Assembly: GCA_001296005.1 (NCBI GenBank)
Contig: LJHR01000046.1
Coordinates: 1-64,000, forward strand
DNA: 64,000 nt
DNA from: an alpha proteobacterium AAP38
Lineage (GTDB): Bacteria; Pseudomonadota; Alphaproteobacteria; Azospirillales; Azospirillaceae
Reading direction: 5' to 3'
The position numbers were made by a program, and so were the translations under genes. Numbering within the stretch: position 1 is the first letter of the stretch; each line of letters opens with the position of its first letter. The notes below the pieces were generated by a model. That model was not told the origin of the DNA and did not search any database. It saw only the letters and a list, made by a program, of their open reading frames with translations. Positions 16,000 through 24,011 of this stretch are shown piece after piece.

Positions 16000-16824
16000 A
16001 TGAACACCCGTTCGATCGGGCGGATGCGCATGGTGGCAGCCATGTCCGCCCTGCTTTCGCTCACCTGTGCCTCGGGCGCCCTGGCCCAGCGGCCCCCATC
16101 CGATGATGGCTGGTACGTGCGATTGGGCACGTTCGGTTTCGTGATGCCGGAGTATGAAGGGTCCGACAGCTATAAGGTCCGGCCTGTTCCCGATATCGAG
16201 ATCACCTATGACCGGTTCTTCTTGTCCCGTCAGGGGCTGGGTGCCAATCTGATCAGCACCGATAACCTGACGCTGGGTGCTTCGGTCGCGTTCGATGGCG
16301 GGCGCAAGTCGAAGAAGGACAAGGCCCTGACCGGCTATCGCAATGTCGGCGACACGGCGGTCGGCCATATCTTTGCGGAATACACGGTCGATCAACTGAT
16401 GCTGTCGGTCGATGTCGGCACCGATCTTCTGGGTGACGGGCACAAAGGGACCGAGGCGACGCTGTCGGCCACCTGGATGTTCAACCCGGTCGGACGCACC
16501 ATGGTGATGATCGGCCCCTCGCTGACCTGGGCCAGCGACGATTACATGCATTCCTATTTCAGCACGACCGTGGACCGTCTGGCGCCCACCGGGCCGACGC
16601 AGCTTGTCCTGCCGGGGTCGCGCACCGGGTATAAGGCCGATGCCGGGTTCAAGAATGCCGGACTGACGGCCATCATGATCCATCCACTGGATGAAAACTG
16701 GTCGGTCACGGGCTTCGCGGGCTATTCCCGCCTGCTGGGCGACGCCGCCGACAGCCCGTTCGTGAAGGATAATGGCAGCCGCGATCAGTTCATGGGCGGC
16801 CTGGGCCTGTCCTACACGTTCTGA
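16000..16824 (+). CDS. MipA/OmpV family outer-membrane protein
   Basis: A 274-residue exported beta-barrel. The signal peptide is RMVAAMSALLSLTCASGALAQ, and the mature chain starts with the family pattern YVRLGTFGFVMPEYEGSD. Later hallmarks are the GANLISTDNLTLGASVAFDGG strand and a closing GGLGLSYTF with terminal Phe for BAM recognition. MipA/OmpV proteins act as a scaffold for murein synthesis enzymes or in outer-membrane adaptation. The ATG follows GGAGAG six bases upstream. Neighbouring genes downstream on the opposite strand form an OmpR/EnvZ-like pair that may regulate it, an inference from position alone. Confidence 0.85.
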   Translation: MNTRSIGRMRMVAAMSALLSLTCASGALAQRPPSDDGWYVRLGTFGFVMPEYEGSDSYKVRPVPDIEITYDRFFLSRQGLGANLISTDNLTLGASVAFDGGRKSKKDKALTGYRNVGDTAVGHIFAEYTVDQLMLSVDVGTDLLGDGHKGTEATLSATWMFNPVGRTMVMIGPSLTWASDDYMHSYFSTTVDRLAPTGPTQLVLPGSRTGYKADAGFKNAGLTAIMIHPLDENWSVTGFAGYSRLLGDAADSPFVKDNGSRDQFMGGLGLSYTF

Positions 16825-16831
16825 AGTCGGC

Positions 16832-16859
16832 AAGGGGCGGGTGCGATGCGCTCGCCCTT
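16832..16859. terminator. hairpin between convergent mipA and sensor kinase genes
   Basis: An AAGGG-CGGGTGC arm pairs with GCGCTCGCCCTT around GAT with a bulge and two G-U pairs. It fills the gap between the two stops, so it may terminate both genes. No long T tract is present. Confidence 0.45.
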
Positions 16860-16862
16860 CCG

Positions 16863-18182
16863 TTACGTAGTGCCGTGTTCCACCGGCAGGAGCACAGTCA
16901 CCCGCAACCCGCCCTCGGGCCGATTCGATAGACGGATTTCGCCGCCATGCGCCCGGATGATGTCATTGGCCACCGACAGGCCAAGGCCCGTGCCGCCGGT
17001 ATCGCGGGAACGCGACGCCTCCAGCCGGAAGAAGGGCCGGAACACATTCTCGAACTCGATTTCGGGAATGCCGGGACCTTCATCATCGATAGTGATGGTG
17101 ACATTCTCCCCCGTCACGGCCAGGGCGACCTGCGCCGTCTGTCCATATTTGACGGCGTTTTCCATGAGGTTGCCCAGAGCGCGGCGCAGCGCCATGCGAC
17201 GGCCCGCAATGGGAATGGCGAAGGGGGCGGGCGCCACGCCCACCGGCTTGCCGGCATCGCGCATATCCTCACCCAGCCGGGCCAGAAGCGCGTTCAGCTC
17301 CAGCGGCTCGATGGCTTCCTTGGCCGCCTCGTCACGGGCAAAGGCCAGGGTGGAGCCGATCATGGCCTCCATCTCGGCCAGATCCTCCAGCATCTTGTCG
17401 CGCACGACATCATCATCGATGAACTCGGCACGCAGGCGCAGACGGGTCAGCGGCGTGCGCAGATCGTGGCTGACCGCCGCCAGCATGCGGGTCCGATCCT
17501 CCACGAAGGCACGCAGACGCCGCTGCATCTTGTTGAAGGCAGATGCCGCCAGTCGCACCTCACGTGGCCCCGCCTCGTCCAGCGAGGGGGCATTCATGTC
17601 GATGCCCAGCCGGTTGGCCGCCGCCGCGAACCGGCGCAGGGGGCGGGTCGTGAAACCCAGAACCCAGGCCGACAGCAGGATGGCAACCGCCGCAGATCCG
17701 CCCAGGGACGCGATGAAGCCCGGTTCCCGCAAGGCATCGGTCGCCGTGACCGGCGCATGGAAGCGCATCCAGGTGCCGTCCTTCAACTGACGCGACACCT
17801 CGATCACGTTGGGCTGCGGCGGGGGCGGCACGGGCAGGCCGAAGGGCGGAATGGACACAGCCGGCGACATTTCCGGCTTGCCCGGCGTCTTGGGCTGCTT
17901 CTCGTAAACGTCCAGCAGGACGGTATGGCCGGCACTGGTCCGCACCGTCAGTTCGCGTTCCTTCAGGCCGCGCAGAACGGAGAGGCGCACCTCGGTCGGC
18001 TGCTCCTCGATCACCTGCGCGAATCCGGCCAGGCAATTGGCAAGCTGCCCGCCCTCGGCATCGGCCACGGCCTCCGCCCGGTCGGACCGGTACAGGCCCA
18101 GCGCGATGGCCTGGGACAACAGGATGCCACCGACCAGCACCGCGAAGATCGAATAGGACATGCGGTCGGTGAGCGCCCTCAT
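16863..18182 (-). CDS. EnvZ/OmpB-type sensor histidine kinase
   Basis: A 439-residue inner-membrane kinase. Two membrane segments (about residues 7-25 and 155-175) flank a periplasmic loop, then comes a HAMP region (TTRPLRRFAAAANRLG), a dimerisation domain with the phospho-His in MLAAVSHDLRTPLTRLRL, and an ATPase domain with NLMENAVKYG, DDEGPGIP and TGGTGLGLSVAN. The start overlaps the response-regulator stop by four bases (ATGA), so they are translated together. The periplasmic loop is rich in Pro and gives no ligand hint. Confidence 0.92.
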   Translation of the reverse strand: MRALTDRMSYSIFAVLVGGILLSQAIALGLYRSDRAEAVADAEGGQLANCLAGFAQVIEEQPTEVRLSVLRGLKERELTVRTSAGHTVLLDVYEKQPKTPGKPEMSPAVSIPPFGLPVPPPPQPNVIEVSRQLKDGTWMRFHAPVTATDALREPGFIASLGGSAAVAILLSAWVLGFTTRPLRRFAAAANRLGIDMNAPSLDEAGPREVRLAASAFNKMQRRLRAFVEDRTRMLAAVSHDLRTPLTRLRLRAEFIDDDVVRDKMLEDLAEMEAMIGSTLAFARDEAAKEAIEPLELNALLARLGEDMRDAGKPVGVAPAPFAIPIAGRRMALRRALGNLMENAVKYGQTAQVALAVTGENVTITIDDEGPGIPEIEFENVFRPFFRLEASRSRDTGGTGLGLSVANDIIRAHGGEIRLSNRPEGGLRVTVLLPVEHGTT

Positions 18183-18898
18183 GATGCCGGCACCTCGGGT
18201 GAGAAGATATAGCCGCCCGACCGCACCGTCTTGATGATGGTCGGTTCGGCGGGGTCGATCTCGATCTTGCGGCGCAGACGGCTGATCTGCACATCGATGG
18301 ACCGATCAAAGGGACCGGCCGACCGGCCCCGCGTGATCTCCAGCAGGTCATCGCGCGACAGAACCCGGCGGGGGCGGGTGGCCAGCGCCACCAGCAACTC
18401 ATACTCACCGGCGGTCAGCGTGACCTCCTCCCCCTTGGCGTCGGTCAGGCGGCGCTGCGCCTGATCCAGGGTGAAGCCCGCGAAATTGATGGCGCCCGCC
18501 GTCACCTGTGCCGCACCCGACGGGGCCGCGGCCCGGCGCAGCACGGCCTTGATACGGGCCACCAGTTCACGCGGGTTGAACGGCTTGGGCAGGTAATCGT
18601 CGGCCCCGATCTCCAGGCCCAGGATGCGGTCCGCATCCTCCCCCATGGCCGACAACATGACGACGGGTGGACCGCCATCGGCGCGTACGGCGCGGCAAAG
18701 CGACAGACCATCCTCGCCCGGCATCATCAGATCCAGGACGATCAGGTCGATATTGCGATCAGCCAGATAGCGGCGCATTTCCTGCCCGTCCTTGGCCGCC
18801 GTCACACGGTAGCCATGGCGCGTCAGATAGCGCGTCAGCAGATCGCGGATTTCACGGTCGTCATCGACGACCAGGAGGTGGGTGCTGCTCTCGGTCAT
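18179..18898 (-). CDS. OmpR/PhoB-family response regulator
   Basis: A 239-residue DNA-binding regulator. The receiver has VVDDDREIRDLL, the phosphoacceptor in IDLIVLDLMMPGEDG, and DDYLPKPFNPREL; the winged-helix domain ends with IDVQISRLRRKIE and TVRSGGYIFSP. The ATG at 18898 (MTESSTHLLVV) was preferred over a 41-residue N-terminal extension with no family match. It is the first gene of the pair and lies divergent from the PepSY gene across a 198-bp region containing an inverted repeat, so it likely controls that gene and itself. Confidence 0.93.
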   Translation of the reverse strand: MTESSTHLLVVDDDREIRDLLTRYLTRHGYRVTAAKDGQEMRRYLADRNIDLIVLDLMMPGEDGLSLCRAVRADGGPPVVMLSAMGEDADRILGLEIGADDYLPKPFNPRELVARIKAVLRRAAAPSGAAQVTAGAINFAGFTLDQAQRRLTDAKGEEVTLTAGEYELLVALATRPRRVLSRDDLLEITRGRSAGPFDRSIDVQISRLRRKIEIDPAEPTIIKTVRSGGYIFSPEVPAS

Positions 18899-18944
18899 GT
18901 CGTCATCATAATCGAAGGGCAGACGGGCTGCCGACGGCCATGTT

Positions 18945-18960
18945 GTTACCACAATGTAAC
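18945..18960. promoter_or_regulatory. inverted repeat GTTAC-N6-GTAAC
   Basis: A perfect 5-bp dyad in the divergent region between the response regulator and PepSY genes. It is a plausible binding site for the OmpR-type regulator, but this is inferred from position and symmetry only. Confidence 0.35.
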
Positions 18961-19096
18961 GTCCTGGGCCTTTGGAAACAGAGTGTTTCACAAAGCCCCT
19001 TTCCTCGTCATGCAACGGCAAAGCGTGGGTGTTCAGATGAGCCTGTCGCCGGAAACAACCGGCAACCGGAAGTCAGAGATGAAGAGGAAAGCACCA

Positions 19097-19399
19097 ATGC
19101 GCACCCTGATCGCCCTCGCCTTTGTCGCGGCCTTTGGCGTTACCGCCGCCCATGCCAGCGACAGCGCACAGGTCGCGGCAAAGGAGCCTGCGGCCGCCGT
19201 TACCCGCACCGAGCCCGTGACCAGCTCCGAGGCCCGCGACATCGCCAAGACCTGGATGAAGAGCAACAATTACCGCTTCGGCCGTGTCGGCGACGTGCGG
19301 GAAAAGGATGGCGTCTTCCTGGTGGAACTGAAGTCCGCTGACGGCATCCGCTTTGCCACGCTGAAGGTCAACGCCGCCACCGGCGAGATCGTCAGCTAA
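19097..19399 (+). CDS. small exported PepSY-domain protein
   Basis: A 100-residue protein with a cleavable signal peptide (RTLIALAFVAAFGVTAAHA) and a single PepSY-like domain (about residues 45-100) with KTWMKSNNYRFGRVGDV and ATLKVNAATGEIVS. PepSY proteins act in the periplasm, often as inhibitors or sensors near two-component systems. The ATG at 19097 follows GAGGAAA; an upstream ATG at 19079 is an alternative. Its divergent neighbours are an OmpR/EnvZ-type pair, a common pairing. Confidence 0.82.
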   Translation: MRTLIALAFVAAFGVTAAHASDSAQVAAKEPAAAVTRTEPVTSSEARDIAKTWMKSNNYRFGRVGDVREKDGVFLVELKSADGIRFATLKVNAATGEIVS

Positions 19400-19419
19400 G
19401 CCACTCAAATATCCCAATC

Positions 19420-19482
19420 ATCACCGGCAAGCCCCGTCGCCGGTGATGGTGGAGCGGCCTTCCCCGGTTGTCCGGCCGCTCC
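19420..19482. other. two adjacent perfect hairpins
   Basis: ATCACCGGC/GCCGGTGAT (19420-19428 and 19439-19447) and GGAGCGGCC/GGCCGCTCC (19451-19459 and 19474-19482). Neither has a T tract. They could be transcript-end stabilisers for the PepSY mRNA or regulatory structures in the leader of the MocR gene 150 bases further on. Confidence 0.4.
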
Positions 19483-19634
19483 AAGGTTTGCCGGCGGACC
19501 CATGGGCGACCCCATCAATGCCCCGGTCCGCCGGCATAACCACCTTCCTGCCCGCCAATCACGGAACGATACGGGATGCCGTTCCGCCCGAGGTCCGGAA
19601 TGACACCCGGTTGAGCGCTTCGAGGTCGCCACGC

Positions 19635-21164
19635 ATGAAACTCAGCCAAGGCCCCCTGCTTTCCCTGTTCGACGGTTCCGACGGCACGCCGCTTCAACAG
19701 CGCCTGTTCGACCGTCTGCGCGGCGCCATTGTGAATGGTGCCATCCGCCCTGGAGAAAGGCTGCCCTCCACCCGAACGCTGGCCGCCGATCTGGGCGTGT
19801 CGCGCAATACGGTTGTGGCGGCAGTGGACCGGCTGACATCCGAAGGATATCTGGAGGCCCGTATCGGGTCCGGCACCTTTGTCTGCCGCACCCTGCCCGA
19901 TGATGCCATGGCGCCCGCCGTGCGTCTGGCCCCCAATAACACTGCCCGCGTACCGCAGACCCAGGTGCCAAAGCCCACCGTGCCGGTGCCCGCCGCTGGG
20001 GCTGAGCTTCTGCCGTTCGAGCCCTGCACGCCGGCCTATGACCAGTTCGATATCGACACCTGGCGGCGGCTTCTGGCCAAGCGCTGGCGCGATGCCGGAG
20101 GTTTGCTGCTGGGCAATGACACGTCCGGCGGCTGGACCGCGCTTCGCCGCGTACTGGCCGGTCATTTGCAGACCAGCCGGGGCATCGCGTGCGATCCCGA
20201 ACAGATCCTAATCCTGCCCGACCGCCGGTCCGGCCTGGAATTTGTTGCCACCCTGCTGCTGACGGCAGGGGATACGGTCTGGCTGGAAGAGCCGGGCTGC
20301 CCCCTGCAGGCGCTCACCTTTGCGCATCGCGGCTACAATGTCGCCCATGTGCCGGTGGATGCCGACGGTATCGACCCGGAACGCGGCGCGCGGCTGGCGC
20401 CCGATGCGCGGCTGGCGGTCGTCACGCCGGGCTGGCAGTACCCGACCGGCGGCACCATGCCGTTGCGCCGCCGCATGGCCGTTCTGGCCTGGGCACGCCG
20501 CAGCGGGGCCTGGCTGCTGGAGGATGACCGTGATGGCGGCTACCGCTACACGGGCCGCCCGCTGCCGGCCCTGCAGGGGCTGGACGAGAATGAGCGCGTC
20601 CTGCATCTGGGCGCGCTGGATAATACGCTGGTGCCGGCCCTGCGCCTTTCCTGGCTGGTGGTGCCGTCATCGCTGGTGTCAGCCGCGCAGAACCTGCGCG
20701 CCCGCATGGGCATGCATGTGCCGCTGCCCGAACAGATGGCCGTGCATGATTTCCTGGTGGAAGGCCATTATGCCAGCCACATGCGCCGCACCCGCCGCCT
20801 CTATGCCGAACGTCAGCAGGCCCTGCTGTTCGCCGCCGAACGCCACTGGTCAGGCGCCATCGCGGTGGATGCGGCCAGTTCCGGCCTGCATCTGGTCGGG
20901 CGCCTGTCCCCCTCGGTTGGTGTGGACGACACAACCCTGTCGGCCCTGGCCGCCCAGGCCCGCATCGCCCTGCCCGCCATCTCGGCCTGCCGGCGCGGAC
21001 CCGGCATTGCTGGGGATCCGGGAGCCGTGGTCCTGGGCTATGCCGCCTTCACGCCGGAACGCCTGTCGCGTGCCGCCGAGCGTCTGGCCGGCGTCATCGA
21101 CAAGGCCCGCAGCACCCAGACCCATCGCGTGTTGCAGCCCCGCCGGTTGGTTCCGGCGGAGTGA
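19635..21164 (+). CDS. MocR/PdxR-type GntR regulator with degenerate aminotransferase domain
   Basis: A 509-residue regulator. Residues about 12-80 are a GntR winged helix (IRPGERLPSTRTLAADLGVSRNT and VVAAVDRL). Residues about 130-490 follow the fold-type-I aminotransferase of the MocR family (VTPGWQYPTGGTMPL, LPALQGLDENERVLHLG). Two residues needed for PLP are gone: the Schiff-base Lys of the GTFSK motif is Asn330 (GALDNTLVPALR) and the cofactor Tyr of EDDYD is Arg299. The fold thus probably binds something other than PLP. The ATG at 19635 follows a CGAGGT site. It stands alone; no aminotransferase, pyridoxine or GABA genes adjoin. Confidence 0.88.
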   Translation: MKLSQGPLLSLFDGSDGTPLQQRLFDRLRGAIVNGAIRPGERLPSTRTLAADLGVSRNTVVAAVDRLTSEGYLEARIGSGTFVCRTLPDDAMAPAVRLAPNNTARVPQTQVPKPTVPVPAAGAELLPFEPCTPAYDQFDIDTWRRLLAKRWRDAGGLLLGNDTSGGWTALRRVLAGHLQTSRGIACDPEQILILPDRRSGLEFVATLLLTAGDTVWLEEPGCPLQALTFAHRGYNVAHVPVDADGIDPERGARLAPDARLAVVTPGWQYPTGGTMPLRRRMAVLAWARRSGAWLLEDDRDGGYRYTGRPLPALQGLDENERVLHLGALDNTLVPALRLSWLVVPSSLVSAAQNLRARMGMHVPLPEQMAVHDFLVEGHYASHMRRTRRLYAERQQALLFAAERHWSGAIAVDAASSGLHLVGRLSPSVGVDDTTLSALAAQARIALPAISACRRGPGIAGDPGAVVLGYAAFTPERLSRAAERLAGVIDKARSTQTHRVLQPRRLVPAE

Positions 21165-21232
21165 GGGGCGCCCCCTGAATTCGGAGTAAATTGCTGACCC
21201 GCTCCGATCGGAAGCGGGCCTATGCAACCATG

Positions 21233-21259
21233 TGAAACACAAAACAAGGGTGTGTTTCA
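21233..21259. other. 9-bp inverted repeat TGAAACACA/TGTGTTTCA
   Basis: Perfect 9-bp arms at 21233-21241 and 21251-21259 with a 9-base loop, in the 220-bp region between the convergent MocR and YbaK genes. It could be a hairpin for transcript ends or a binding site; the T tract is missing. Confidence 0.4.
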
Positions 21260-21384
21260 GCGCTGGCGGCTTTCCGTCATCGAAAGCCGATGGCTGCTAA
21301 TGCGTGCAGGCATGGAATGGGCGCTGATAGCCCGCATGATAGCAGGAAGTGGCAGAGAAGTCTGCAATCCGCCCGTCGCCGCCC

Positions 21385-21879
21385 TCAAGCCACCTCTGCC
21401 ACCACCCCACCCACGATGCCGGCCAACGCGTCGGGCGCGATGGGAAACACGGTGTTGGGGGTGCCGGCAGCCGCCCAGACGGTGGTGAAGTTCAGAAGGT
21501 CGCGGTCGAACAGGGTGATGGGCGGGACATTGTGGCCCAGGGGCGGAACGCCGCCGATGGGATAGCCCGTCTTCTGCCGCACGAAATCAGCATCGGCCTT
21601 GGCCAGTTTCTCCCCGCCCAACGGGGTAGCCAGATGGCGGATCACGGTCGCTTCATTCACACGGTTGCTGCCCGATGTAACGACCAGGACGGGGCGGCCT
21701 GTATCGCGGGTGCGGAACATGATCGATTTGGCGATCTGTGCCACGTCGCAGCCGATGGCCGCCGCCGCCTCTGCCGAGGTGCGGGTGGAGGCGGCGAATT
21801 CCAGGACATGGATGGGATGGCCCAGATCGTTCAGAAGGTTCTGTATCTTCTGCGCACTGGGGCTCAACGGTCCGGCCAT
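21385..21879 (-). CDS. YbaK/EbsC-family aminoacyl-tRNA deacylase
   Basis: A 164-residue standalone editing-domain protein of the YbaK/ProX superfamily. It shows the helix with the conserved Lys (IAKSIMFRTRDTGRP), the strand VLVVTSGSNRVNE, GYPIGGVPPLGH and the closing AAGTPNTVFP. Such proteins hydrolyse mischarged tRNA (for example Cys-, Ala- or Ser-tRNA for proline codons). The precise subfamily is unclear from sequence alone. The window also contains a short ProRS without an editing insert at 38169, so trans-editing is a plausible role. No operon partner adjoins. Confidence 0.85.
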   Translation of the reverse strand: MAGPLSPSAQKIQNLLNDLGHPIHVLEFAASTRTSAEAAAAIGCDVAQIAKSIMFRTRDTGRPVLVVTSGSNRVNEATVIRHLATPLGGEKLAKADADFVRQKTGYPIGGVPPLGHNVPPITLFDRDLLNFTTVWAAAGTPNTVFPIAPDALAGIVGGVVAEVA

Positions 21880-21917
21880 CCCAACCTTACTCCCTAAAGC
21901 TCAGTTCTTTTGACTTG

Positions 21918-21968
21918 AAGCCCGTTTCTTCGTCATCCCGGTGACAAGCTGGGATGACGACAAGGGCT
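21918..21968. repeat. palindromic intergenic element CGTCATCCC...GGGATGACG
   Basis: Arms CGTCATCCC (21931-21939) and GGGATGACG (21951-21959) flank an 11-base loop, with outer AGCCC/GGGCT arms. The type is common as scattered palindromes between genes in Alphaproteobacteria. It sits between the start of the YbaK gene and the end of proC, so it may end the proC transcript. Confidence 0.5.
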
Positions 21969-21993
21969 GCTTCCAATCAACACTATAGTATTT

Positions 21994-22800
21994 TCAACCA
22001 GCCAGCTCACGCGACCGGGCGGTGCCGGCCGCGATGGCGCGGGTCAGCAGGTCCTGCATGCCACCCGGCCCGTCGGCCATCAGCACGTTCAGGGCCGCTT
22101 CGGTCGTGCCCTTGGGGCTGGTGACATTGCGGCGCAGCTGTTCAGCCGATTCGTGACTTTGGCGCAGCAGCTCCCCCGAGCCCATGACCGTTGCGCGCGC
22201 CAGCTGCATCGACAGGTCCGGCGGCAGGCCAGCGGCCACACCAGCCTTGGCCATCGTCTCCACCAGCAGGAAGACATAGGCCGGGCCGCTGCCCGACAGG
22301 GCCGTCACGGCGTCCAGCAGGGTTTCGTCCGCGACCCAGGCCACCTCCCCCACCGCCGACAGCAGGGTACGGGCCAGCGCCTTCTGCGCGTCGGTGCAAT
22401 TGGCATTGGGCACAGCGGCGCTGATGCCACGGCCCACAGCGGCGGGCGTGTTCGGCATGGCACGCACGATGGCCGCATGCCCACCCAGGTGCTTTTCAAA
22501 ATAGGTGATGGGCTTGCCCGCCGCGATGGACAGGAACAGGGCCGTCCCGGCATAGCGGGCATAGTTGGGCAGCGCCTGATCCATCATCTGCGGCTTGACA
22601 GCCAGGATGATGGCATCGGGCGTGAAATCAGTCGGGATTTCAGAGGCTTCCTTGACGACCAGCACATCGGCCGGCAAGCCACGCGGCGCGCCGAACGGCT
22701 CCACCACCACCACGGACCCGGCGGCACCGGCGGCTTTCCAGCCAGCGAGCATAGCCCCGCCCATCTTACCGCACCCGACCAGCAGCAAACTCGCACTCAT
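21994..22800 (-). CDS. proC: pyrroline-5-carboxylate reductase
   Basis: A 268-residue cytoplasmic NAD(P)H-dependent enzyme that makes proline from pyrroline-5-carboxylate. The N-terminal dinucleotide site is LLLVGCGKMGGAMLAGW. Other family parts are ILAVKPQMMDQAL, VRAMPNTPAAVGRGI and the C-terminal dimer motif with DAVTALSGSGPAYVFLLVE and NVTSPKGTTEAAL. The ATG at 22800 is preceded by GGGGAA; a 21-residue extension upstream has no family match. The ybjN gene lies 72 bp upstream on the same strand, so cotranscription is likely. Confidence 0.95.
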   Translation of the reverse strand: MSASLLLVGCGKMGGAMLAGWKAAGAAGSVVVVEPFGAPRGLPADVLVVKEASEIPTDFTPDAIILAVKPQMMDQALPNYARYAGTALFLSIAAGKPITYFEKHLGGHAAIVRAMPNTPAAVGRGISAAVPNANCTDAQKALARTLLSAVGEVAWVADETLLDAVTALSGSGPAYVFLLVETMAKAGVAAGLPPDLSMQLARATVMGSGELLRQSHESAEQLRRNVTSPKGTTEAALNVLMADGPGGMQDLLTRAIAAGTARSRELAG

Positions 22801-22872
22801 CCGGTGTTTCCCCCATGTATCCGGCGGGGTCGCGGGGTTCATCCCCGACGGCGTTGGCCCCATCCGGTTTGA

Positions 22873-23376
22873 TCAGGCCTCGCCCACTGTATCCAGGATG
22901 GCGGCGGACACGGCCTCTGCCGGGGTCTTACCGCCCCAGATCACGAACTGGAAGGCCGGATAGAAACGCTCGCATTCCGAGAGGGCAATGTCCATCAGGT
23001 CTTCCAGCTGTTCAGAGCTGGCCCCGCGCGCACCGCGCAGCAAGGTGGTCTGCCGGAACATGGGTGTGTGCTGATCGTGGCAGACATCGAAATGGCCCAG
23101 CCACATCTTGGGATTGACCTCGGCCAGCAGTTCGGCCACGGCATTCTTGCGGCCCGGCGGCACCTTCATATCGTACTGGCAGGAGAACTGCATCGCGCTG
23201 ACTTCCGCCTGCCACATGAAGAACAGGCGGTATTCGCACCAGCGACCATTGATCTCCACCACCATCTCCTCCTCGGAGACGCGGTCGAAGGGCCATTCAT
23301 TGGCGACAACCATCTCTTCCAGCATGTCCAACGGATTATGCGTCGATGCCTGGGTCTCGATATTCAAGGCTGTCAT
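22873..23376 (-). CDS. YbjN domain protein
   Basis: A 167-residue cytoplasmic protein of the YbjN family, a fold used in type III secretion chaperone-like and sensor proteins. Visible parts are NPLDMLEEMVVANEWPFDR, then alternating strands EEEMVVEINGRWCEYRL, VSAMQFSCQYDMKVP, and the helical end ALSECERFYPAFQFV. The ATG at 23376 follows GAGGGGG. In Alphaproteobacteria ybjN is regularly next to proC, and this gene precedes it here by 72 bp. The biochemical function is unknown. Confidence 0.88.
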   Translation of the reverse strand: MTALNIETQASTHNPLDMLEEMVVANEWPFDRVSEEEMVVEINGRWCEYRLFFMWQAEVSAMQFSCQYDMKVPPGRKNAVAELLAEVNPKMWLGHFDVCHDQHTPMFRQTTLLRGARGASSEQLEDLMDIALSECERFYPAFQFVIWGGKTPAEAVSAAILDTVGEA

Positions 23377-23591
23377 GCCGTCCCCCTCACTCCCAAATGC
23401 CCTGCCGCAGCGCCATCCCCCAGGCGAAGCGGCGGGCCACATATCGGGGTGTCCAGATATTGTGGCCCTGCCGGCGTTGGAACCACCAGGAATACGGTGC
23501 CAGCGCCATTTCGCAGGCGCAACCGGATTCCGGTTCCTTGCCGTTTCGTGAAACAAAACCGATCTGATCCCCGGCGATGGCCGGGACCGTG

Positions 23592-23852
23592 TCAGCCTTC
23601 GGAAGCCTTGGAAAGCCTGGCCTCCAGGGCCGCCAGCTTTTCCTCCAGCGCCTCCTGACGGGCCCGCGCCTCGGCGGCGACGGCCTTCACCGCCTCGAAC
23701 TCTTCCCGGCTGACAACGTCCATCTGGGCCAGGATACGTTCGAACTGCTGGCGAATCTGGCCTTCGACCTCGCCCCGGATGCCGGAGATGGCACCCATGG
23801 CCCCGCTGGCAACACGGGCCAGATCATCGAACAGCTTGTTTTCCACCTGCAT
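23592..23852 (-). CDS. ubiK: ubiquinone biosynthesis accessory factor UbiK family
   Basis: An 86-residue protein of the BMFP/UbiK family. The start MQVENKLFDDLARVASGA and the later ISGIRGEVEGQIRQQFERIL match the amphipathic helix, and residues about 48-86 form a coiled coil with heptads (FEAVKAVAAEARARQEALEEKL). UbiK helps the aerobic ubiquinone-making complex associate with the membrane in Gammaproteobacteria; in this clade the role is inferred. It is divergent from lgt with about 160 bp between them, the usual arrangement in Alphaproteobacteria. Confidence 0.85.
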   Translation of the reverse strand: MQVENKLFDDLARVASGAMGAISGIRGEVEGQIRQQFERILAQMDVVSREEFEAVKAVAAEARARQEALEEKLAALEARLSKASEG

Positions 23853-24011
23853 GGCGGGTCCCCTTCAAAAAAGCGCCGCATTATGGGGATAGGGCCTATC
23901 CCTGTCCATGGCGTTAGATACGGGTCCGCCCCGCGCCTTGCCGTCATGATCCCCAACCCTCTATATAGGTCGCGTCTTCCCCGCCGGGGATGGAACGTGA
24001 CGGGATATCGC

